Shown here: positions 55,091 to 61,078 of the stretch, piece by piece
Numbering within the stretch: position 1 is the first letter of the stretch
Layout of the letters: each line of letters opens with the position of its first letter
Source: a virus
Length of the DNA: 61,078 nt
Virus record (IMG/VR): IMGVR_UViG_3300036979_000267
Coordinates: 1-61,078 of that record
Reading direction: 5' to 3' (one strand)
Program-made: the position numbers and the translations under genes
Notes under the pieces: model-generated
Database searches by the model: none
Told to the model about the DNA's origin: nothing
What the model saw: the letters and a program-made list of their open reading frames with translations, nothing else

Positions 55091-55345
55091 TTACTTCATC
55101 CCGCCGTTCTTGGTGCGGGCAAACGAGCGGTTCTGGGATGCCGGGACCGCTCGGAGATTGGAGGCCCCGTTGCCTCCACCCTTGACGATGGGATGTTTGT
55201 GATCGACATCCTTGCCGTCCCCCTTCTTCACTACCCCCTTCTTCACCATCTCCGCCCGTGCGGAGTTGCGGGCCGCGCGGTTTTTCTTCTGCTCCTCGGT
55301 GCCTTGGTAGTTGGCGTATTCCTTGGCGTAGTTACGTGTTGCCAT
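55091..55345 (-). CDS. Small HNH-like protein at the end of the late operon
   Basis: The start is ATG 55345 with AAAGGAG eight bases upstream, giving 84 residues; an in-frame ATG at 55402 lies inside the giant gene. The core is KDVDHKHPIVKGG followed by NGASNLRAVPASQNRSF, matching a short HNH motif with Asp-His and Asn. Basic elsewhere. Small HNH proteins are common in packaging regions, where they may assist terminase, but this copy lies at the far end of the late operon. Confidence 0.7.
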   Translation of the reverse strand: MATRNYAKEYANYQGTEEQKKNRAARNSARAEMVKKGVVKKGDGKDVDHKHPIVKGGGNGASNLRAVPASQNRSFARTKNGGMK

Positions 55346-55346
55346 C

Positions 55347-58300
55347 TCATTCTCCTTTGAGTTCTCTGATCCGCTCGTCCCTGCGCTGCAGGAGTTCGTC
55401 ACGGCGGGCGTTGAAGGCTATTTGAGCCTCCGCCAAGTCCTTATACTGGGACGATAGCCGCCTCATTTTAGCCACTTCTTTGTCGAACTCCGCATTGATA
55501 CCCCGCGCGACCATGGCCTGAACTGCACCGGCTTCGATGGTGTTGAACGAGTGCACCTGCAACCCGAGGAACTTCTGAGCGGCGTCCAGATTGCCCACGG
55601 GGTTGCCGGTGATGCCCAGTTCGGGTTTACCCTGCCCGCCCATAGCCTTGGTAGCCACGTCCGCAGCGGTGGGTGCCCACGGGGGTGTGAAGGTCTGTGC
55701 CATGAACTTGGCCCGGTCGCCTACTTCCTCCCATGTGCTATCCGTGGGCGCAGAGAGTGGTTTGCCTGTGTAGGGGTCCACACCGCCCATGAGTCCGATG
55801 ATGGCGTTGGTGAACGGGCCGCCGGGGGATACAGGCTGTGGCCAGTTGTTGATGCCGAGGAAGCCCTGTGGCTGCTTATCAAACCAGTTACCGGTGGGTA
55901 CATACGCACCCAGCTTGTAGTACACAGGGTTCTGGTCGTCGCCCAGACCGGGCAGGCGGATGTAGGCGTGCGGGCCGACGCCCCACAGACGGGACTGGAA
56001 TTTCTCCGGGCCGCCTTTGCGCACCTCGTCGTCCTCGTCCCCGCCCATGGCAGCGTCCAGAATGGAGTAGGCCAGCAGCACGTTGACCAGTTTCCACGGC
56101 TTGTGCAGGGCGATGTGCCCCAGCACCGGCATGATGGCGTAAGACCATGACACAAAGGGCAGCACAGATTGGCGCATAACCTTGACGGCCTTGGAGTCGA
56201 TGTCGTAGTCGAGGAAGGCAAAGCGGGCGTAATCCCCGGCTTTCTTGAACTCGGCGGGGGTCAGGTATGTCTTGCCCTTGGTCGTGGCAATCTCGCCCGC
56301 TTTGGACAGGAAGGCAGCCAGCCGGAACGCGTTGTCCTCTGCAGCGTAGAAGGCCGTGATGCGGTCGTCGGTCTTGCCGCCCTCCTTGACCCACTTGGCC
56401 AGCTTGTCTCGCTTGGCCAGTTCCGTGCTCGCCCAGCCGCGCAATTTGTCGTACACGCCAGTGGGCTCGTTGGTTGCGGCCGATGCTTTGTACGCCTCGT
56501 ACAGGGAACGCTTGACCTCGATGCTGGAGAAGTCGCCCAGCATGGCCCCGGAGTTCATGAACGCGTGCATGACGCGGCGCTCCTCGAGGGCCATGGCGTC
56601 CGGGTTCCTGGCGTAGTTGAACAACATGGCTGTGGCCTTGCCCACGGTAACCATAGGGATGTCGTGCATCATGGCCAACGTGGTATTGCTGGCGATGTTG
56701 GTCAAGTGCGTGCCGGGGTTGTAAATCGTCTTGGCCTTTTTGAACAGGCGCATGGTGTCGTGCAGGGCGCTAATGTCGTGGATGGGGCGGCGATCCGTCA
56801 TGTCCTGCACAGCAGCCCAGACATCGGAGCGGACCAGCTTGCCTTGCAGCGCGCCGTACGTGCCCACGGGCACCGAGACCACCTTCCCATCTATCTCCAC
56901 CTCGATGTCCCCCTTGGCGGGAATCTGCACCCATTGATGCTTGCTGCGGTATATACCCTGCAGCTTGGGGGACTTCGCCTCCGGGTCGGACAGGTTCAGG
57001 ATGGAGTTGGGGAGCACTGTGATGTCGAGCGCCTTGTTGAGTTGCTTGACGTTGTCGAAAACCACGCTGTCGGCGTCGCCCGACTTGCTCGCAATGGCAT
57101 CTGTCAGGTTGTTAGATGCGTAGCTGGCCGCCAGAATCGCCATGGTATTGCGAAGCGCGTTGGCCACGGAGTCTGCTTTGCCCTCGTCGATGGCGGCTTT
57201 GGCGTCCCGGTACGCTGTAAAAACGTATGTGTCGGCTTCGACCGCCTTGCCCTCGAACGTCCAGATGAGGCCATCGTTGGCCGGAAACGTGTCCGCAGGG
57301 AGGCTATCCCACCGGGACTCGTGGACAAACCCAGCGGGTATAGGCTCCTTGGTGGGGTTTACTGGGTCGGTCTGCATGAGTTGCTTATACCGGCCGCCCG
57401 GTGTGGGCTTGCCCATGTTGTCCAGTGGCCCGTAGATGTTGTCGCTCATGGACTTGAGCGTCTTTTGCGCGGCCAGTTCGTTCAGCTTGCGGGCGCCCAG
57501 TGCGTTGCTGGACACTTGGTCGGCGCTGGTGGCGAACACCATGGACTCGGAGAATTTCAGGTCGCGGAAAAATGCTTTAGCCTTGGGGCTGCGCAGCGCG
57601 GCAATGTACCGTGCCCGGTGCTCCAGCATCATGTCGGCCAGCTCCTTGGCTTCGACTTGGGCCTTGTCGCCGACGCGGATTTCTTTCACATCGCCGTCGA
57701 GGTATCTGATAATTTCCAGCACGATAGGCGCATCGAACGAAGCGATCTTGTTGGCCAGCGCGTCAGTCACGATGGCACTGGTGTGCTTGTCGGTCTTGAA
57801 CGTCTGGAACCACTCGCGCATCGGCACAGGCACACCGAACGTGGGGTTGACGTAGGAGATGTACTTGGACAGGGCTGGGGATTTGTCCTTGATGTAGTTG
57901 GCGACTTTGCCTGCGGTCTTTTGGAATGATCCCTCCTGCATTTCCAGTTCACCCTTGTCGTTCATCACCTCCTGCCCTGACAACTTCGTCCACCCCATCG
58001 CCCGGAACAGGTGCTCGGTGATGATGTTGGGAATCAGCTTCTTTGTGAACTGGGTGAGGTCGAGCGACTGGGGCTGCCCCGGCTGCGCAGCGTTGGAGGC
58101 GGGAGTGGAGGAGGTGACGGCGGCATTGAGCGTACTCCCACGCTTCACCACGTTTTCTCCAAACGCTTTGGCGCGGTCGTTGACCGTGGACTCTTCTAGT
58201 AATCGGGCGGTGGCGTCCATGACATCGTTGGCCACGGTGTTCGACACACCAAGGAAGCGCTGGAGTAGCTTGGCGAACATGTCGTACAGCTTGTTGGCCA

Positions 58301-61078
58301 GCGAAGCGAACTTCTGGTCCTGTGTGCTGGGTATCTGGCGCAGCGCGGCGACAAAGTCGGGCATGGTCATGCCGTAGGACACCAGTTCCAGCAGGGCAGC
58401 GTTGATGTCCCCCGGTTTGTCGGACTTGGCCAGCCCAGCAATGATGTCGTAGGCGGCCTTGGCGTTCGGGCTCTTGAGTTTGGAGCGGTCGTAGGCCACC
58501 ACGTCCTTGACGGCTTGGCGCAGACGCGCGACGCTCGGGTTGTTGGGCTGTGTGTACACAAGCCACTGCAGGGCAGCGTGAAGCGCCTCGTGCAGCGTTA
58601 CCTCGGCAGATGCGGTTTTAGACAGGTGGATGGTGTCTGTCGCAGGTGTGTAGCTGGCGTGCTCGCCCTCTGCCACGTCGAAAACGACCTTGGGTTTCTT
58701 GGTCTGGCCGCGCATAGCCCGCGACAACGCCGATGCCAGCATGCGTTCGTACGACGTGTTGCCGTGCGCCCACAGGTAGTTGAGTACGCCTTGGAATCCC
58801 TTTTCTTTGGCACCCTTCGTGTGCCCTGCGTAACCGTTTTCTGCGGCGGCGACCAGCGGCTCCTCTGCAGCGCCTTTCTTCTGGATTTCCCACGCGTTGC
58901 GCTTCTCGCCCGTGGAGAGATTGACAAGGTTCTCGGTATTCTCCAACTGCCCGTCGTTGAACATTTTCCACGCGCGACTGAGATTCACGTCCATGGAGGT
59001 CCAGTATGCGCCCTTATCGGTGTCGGTGGTTTTCTTGGCCATCTCGGTCTGCACGCGGGTCTTGAACGCCGCCACGAGGGCGTTGGCGTTGGCCGCCGAG
59101 CCGGATGCAGCAATCAATTCTTCGACGGCGTTGCGCAGTTGCTGCTGGGCTAGTTGTCGAGCCTCGGTGTATTGGGTAGCCTGCAGCGTTCGGGTGCCCG
59201 CGGACTTAGAGATGCTCCCTTCTGACCGCAGCGTGTTGCTCGCCAGATTTGACAACTTCTCGTACGCCTTGGCCACCTTTAGCGCGGCGTCGCGCATGCC
59301 GGTCATCTGTGTAGCGTACTTCTTGGTCAGGTCTTTGTCGGTCTTGGCCGTGCCCTCGACGTAAATCAATGGGGTAGCTGGGGCATTGGTGTCAGGGTTG
59401 AACGGCTTGCGCAGTGCGCGCACGATACCTGCCATGATGTTGCGGCCGATGGTGATACGCCCCTTGGGTTTGCCGCCCGGCAGGGATTGCACGGCAGACT
59501 CCAGTGCCTTGTTGGTCATGGACATACCGGCACCAGAGGCCATAGCGTCCGCAACTGCCTGCGCTAGTTCGGACTCGGGTGTGGATTCGTCGAAGGGTTC
59601 GGCAACCGTTGCCGTTGCTTTGGGTGCCTTTGGACCCTTGGTCGGGGCGGGCTTGGCCGGGGCGACAGGTGCGACAGGCTCTTTACCCGCGATCTTGTCG
59701 TCGATCATCCCCAGAATTTGCGCCTTGGTGGGCTTGCCAGTGATCTGGATGCCCATGTCCTGCGCGGTACGCGCGATGTCGCTGCGGGTCTGCCGGGCGA
59801 GTTTCTGGCGGTCAAAAGGCTCCGCAGGAGTTTGTGGCTCCTGCGGAGTAACTGAGGGGGCGACCGCAGAAGAAACTCCCTCAGAAGGAGACAGAGGTGA
59901 TTCTACCCCGAAAGCACCCGATACGGCTGCGATGCGTTGCTCGACGAGGTCTTCTTTGCGGGCTTGTTCGGCTGCGATGCGTTCTTGCTCGGCCATGGCC
60001 GCCGCACGTTGCTCCTCCAGTGACCCATATCCGCCTTCGAGCGTGGGCTGCGACTGGGGCATACCCTGCCATTCGACACCCGCCTGCCCAGCAGACACAG
60101 GAGCCACTTCCCCTTGGGGAGCGCCTTGGAGTCCCACCATGCTCAGTGGTCCCATGTCGGACGGGGTCATGCCCTGCCACTCCTGTCCGGCGGTAGTAAT
60201 TGGGGTGGATGCTGGGTTGTATCCCATGGGGATAGCGGTGCCCGCGAATATATCTGGCTGGTCCATAACGCGAGGGTCGGCGGACTGCATTTGCGGGGTA
60301 GGGGGATACATTGCAAACTCTCCGCGCCCGCCGAACATATCGGATGTCGGGCCTTCGGAAACTGGCGCGTACTCCTGCGCCGGAGCCGCTGTCTCGGGGG
60401 CCTGTGGCAGCGCTCCCTTCGGGCGGTTCGCATACCCGGCGGCCACGCCAAACGGGGCCATGAGCGCGGACATACCGAGGCCAACTTTCGCACCCTCGAC
60501 GCCTGCGGCGAACGGGTCTCCGGTGGTGATCCCGGCATCGCGCTCCACGGCGGTCTGCCCGTAGGCTTGACCGAATTCTGTACCAGCCTGCACACCGGCG
60601 TTGGCCAGCAAGTCCACAGCCACGCGTTTGCCCTGCCCCATCTGCACGCCCTTGGCCATGGCGGAAAGACCCTTGCCAGCGCCAGTAATCAGCCCGAGAC
60701 CCAGCCGGTCGCCAATAAGTTCTCCACCCGCCTCGATAGCGCCGGTCTTCAGGGCCGCAGCCTTGGCATCCTCTTGGCTCAGGCCCGCTTTAAGACCTCG
60801 CTCGTAGGTGTCGGACGCTGTGGAACCGAAAAACAGTCCACCGGCTACGCCTGTGCCCACGATGGGAGCCGCCATCATTGCGGCGCCCGCAGCCACAGAA
60901 GGGGCAAGGGACCGGCCGCCCTTGATGAGCGCAGAGGCGACTTCGCCCCGACCATACACGTCGGGGTTGTACTGGGCTTGGCCCGTGTCGAACTCGTCAC
61001 CCGTTTGTTTCAGGAATTCTTCGGCCGCTGACCCCGCCGGGGCAGCAAACTGCGCGGCGCGCACACCCATCTGGGGGA
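55347..61078 (-). CDS. Giant internal virion protein, main part (full length 2071 aa across the join)
   Basis: This part runs from residue about 165 (Met at 61070) to the stop at 55347; the frame begins at 611 on the other side of the join. Residues about 218-246 are an Ala/Gly-rich hydrophobic segment, followed by long disordered Pro/Gln-rich linkers. A zinc-peptidase-like LHEALHAALQWL lies at 990-1001 (His991, Glu992, His995). Further on, TIYNPGTHLTNIASNTT at about 1610 and a two-span membrane-like region near 1795-1840 resemble large polyvalent-protein-associated domains of ejected phage proteins. It probably enters the host with the DNA and forms the ejection channel or modifies host proteins. 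Evidence is by pattern and context. Confidence 0.8.
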   Translation of the reverse strand, partial: PQMGVRAAQFAAPAGSAAEEFLKQTGDEFDTGQAQYNPDVYGRGEVASALIKGGRSLAPSVAAGAAMMAAPIVGTGVAGGLFFGSTASDTYERGLKAGLSQEDAKAAALKTGAIEAGGELIGDRLGLGLITGAGKGLSAMAKGVQMGQGKRVAVDLLANAGVQAGTEFGQAYGQTAVERDAGITTGDPFAAGVEGAKVGLGMSALMAPFGVAAGYANRPKGALPQAPETAAPAQEYAPVSEGPTSDMFGGRGEFAMYPPTPQMQSADPRVMDQPDIFAGTAIPMGYNPASTPITTAGQEWQGMTPSDMGPLSMVGLQGAPQGEVAPVSAGQAGVEWQGMPQSQPTLEGGYGSLEEQRAAAMAEQERIAAEQARKEDLVEQRIAAVSGAFGVESPLSPSEGVSSAVAPSVTPQEPQTPAEPFDRQKLARQTRSDIARTAQDMGIQITGKPTKAQILGMIDDKIAGKEPVAPVAPAKPAPTKGPKAPKATATVAEPFDESTPESELAQAVADAMASGAGMSMTNKALESAVQSLPGGKPKGRITIGRNIMAGIVRALRKPFNPDTNAPATPLIYVEGTAKTDKDLTKKYATQMTGMRDAALKVAKAYEKLSNLASNTLRSEGSISKSAGTRTLQATQYTEARQLAQQQLRNAVEELIAASGSAANANALVAAFKTRVQTEMAKKTTDTDKGAYWTSMDVNLSRAWKMFNDGQLENTENLVNLSTGEKRNAWEIQKKGAAEEPLVAAAENGYAGHTKGAKEKGFQGVLNYLWAHGNTSYERMLASALSRAMRGQTKKPKVVFDVAEGEHASYTPATDTIHLSKTASAEVTLHEALHAALQWLVYTQPNNPSVARLRQAVKDVVAYDRSKLKSPNAKAAYDIIAGLAKSDKPGDINAALLELVSYGMTMPDFVAALRQIPSTQDQKFASLANKLYDMFAKLLQRFLGVSNTVANDVMDATARLLEESTVNDRAKAFGENVVKRGSTLNAAVTSSTPASNAAQPGQPQSLDLTQFTKKLIPNIITEHLFRAMGWTKLSGQEVMNDKGELEMQEGSFQKTAGKVANYIKDKSPALSKYISYVNPTFGVPVPMREWFQTFKTDKHTSAIVTDALANKIASFDAPIVLEIIRYLDGDVKEIRVGDKAQVEAKELADMMLEHRARYIAALRSPKAKAFFRDLKFSESMVFATSADQVSSNALGARKLNELAAQKTLKSMSDNIYGPLDNMGKPTPGGRYKQLMQTDPVNPTKEPIPAGFVHESRWDSLPADTFPANDGLIWTFEGKAVEADTYVFTAYRDAKAAIDEGKADSVANALRNTMAILAASYASNNLTDAIASKSGDADSVVFDNVKQLNKALDITVLPNSILNLSDPEAKSPKLQGIYRSKHQWVQIPAKGDIEVEIDGKVVSVPVGTYGALQGKLVRSDVWAAVQDMTDRRPIHDISALHDTMRLFKKAKTIYNPGTHLTNIASNTTLAMMHDIPMVTVGKATAMLFNYARNPDAMALEERRVMHAFMNSGAMLGDFSSIEVKRSLYEAYKASAATNEPTGVYDKLRGWASTELAKRDKLAKWVKEGGKTDDRITAFYAAEDNAFRLAAFLSKAGEIATTKGKTYLTPAEFKKAGDYARFAFLDYDIDSKAVKVMRQSVLPFVSWSYAIMPVLGHIALHKPWKLVNVLLAYSILDAAMGGDEDDEVRKGGPEKFQSRLWGVGPHAYIRLPGLGDDQNPVYYKLGAYVPTGNWFDKQPQGFLGINNWPQPVSPGGPFTNAIIGLMGGVDPYTGKPLSAPTDSTWEEVGDRAKFMAQTFTPPWAPTAADVATKAMGGQGKPELGITGNPVGNLDAAQKFLGLQVHSFNTIEAGAVQAMVARGINAEFDKEVAKMRRLSSQYKDLAEAQIAFNARRDELLQRRDERIRELKGE
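60952..61078. repeat. Terminal direct repeat, right copy (contig overlap)
   Basis: It is identical to bases 1-127. The giant gene frame is continuous through the join when one copy is removed, confirming circular closure. Confidence 0.93.

Noticed and set aside
56169-57929. 586-codon plus-strand frame opposite the giant gene
   Set aside because: No start signal, no motif, and fully antisense to the internal virion protein frame.

Overview
This window is a complete genome of a tailed double-stranded DNA phage, given as one contig. Bases 1-127 are repeated exactly at 60952-61078, so the molecule closes into a circle of about 60,951 bp, and one giant gene runs across the join. Head and adaptor genes (a P22-like portal, adaptor-like proteins, a scaffold, a HK97-type major capsid candidate), the absence of sheath, tube or tape-measure genes, and a very large internal virion protein suggest a podovirus-like particle. 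No integrase, excisionase or repressor was recognised, so a virulent life cycle is likely. GC-rich coding, GGAG-type ribosome binding sites and sigma70-like promoters suggest a Gram-negative, probably pseudomonad-type (Pseudomonadota) host; the host cannot be fixed from sequence alone.

Layout. The minus strand from about 28.7 kb down to 1 and on across the join to 55.1 kb is the late block. In order it carries terminase small and large subunits, portal, a run of structural genes, scaffold, major capsid protein flanked by two hairpin terminators, an adaptor, tail fibre and lectin-like proteins, lysis genes (3TM holin-like protein and M15 peptidase), small basic proteins, a large propeller-like tail protein, a lytic transglycosylase and a 2071-residue internal protein. 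The plus strand from 29.2 to 55.1 kb is the early and replication block. It holds many short overlapping accessory genes, a DUF3150/MoxR/VWA-metallopeptidase set, a DUF3310 protein, a family A DNA polymerase, a Cas4/AddB-like nuclease, a VRR-NUC nuclease, a SNF2-type helicase, a putative ssDNA-binding protein, a PrimPol-D5-type primase-helicase and a gp49/DUF2829 fusion. The two blocks diverge from a 28.67-29.18 kb spacer with iteron-like repeats and a G-rich tract, and converge at 55,090/55,091 with no spacer.

Most notable content. (1) The large terminase contains an intein placed one residue before the catalytic Asp of the nuclease DALxY motif, and a complete HNH endonuclease gene lies inside that intein in a different reading frame on the same strand. 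(2) A second, short intein in the helicase carries, at the equivalent place and again out of frame, the first part of a dead endonuclease gene whose family is represented intact just downstream of the helicase. Together these suggest a recurring design: an intein whose homing endonuclease is a nested, frame-shifted gene. (3) Another endonuclease gene sits in an overlapping gene junction and is flanked by two diverged copies of that junction, so that both neighbours keep their ends. (4) A 16-bp palindrome, TAATCCC-NN-GGGATTA, occurs at least 11 times with perfect arms between 30.2 and 41.4 kb, often supplying a stop codon to the gene before it. The window carries about seven HNH-like genes, an unusually heavy load of mobile endonucleases.
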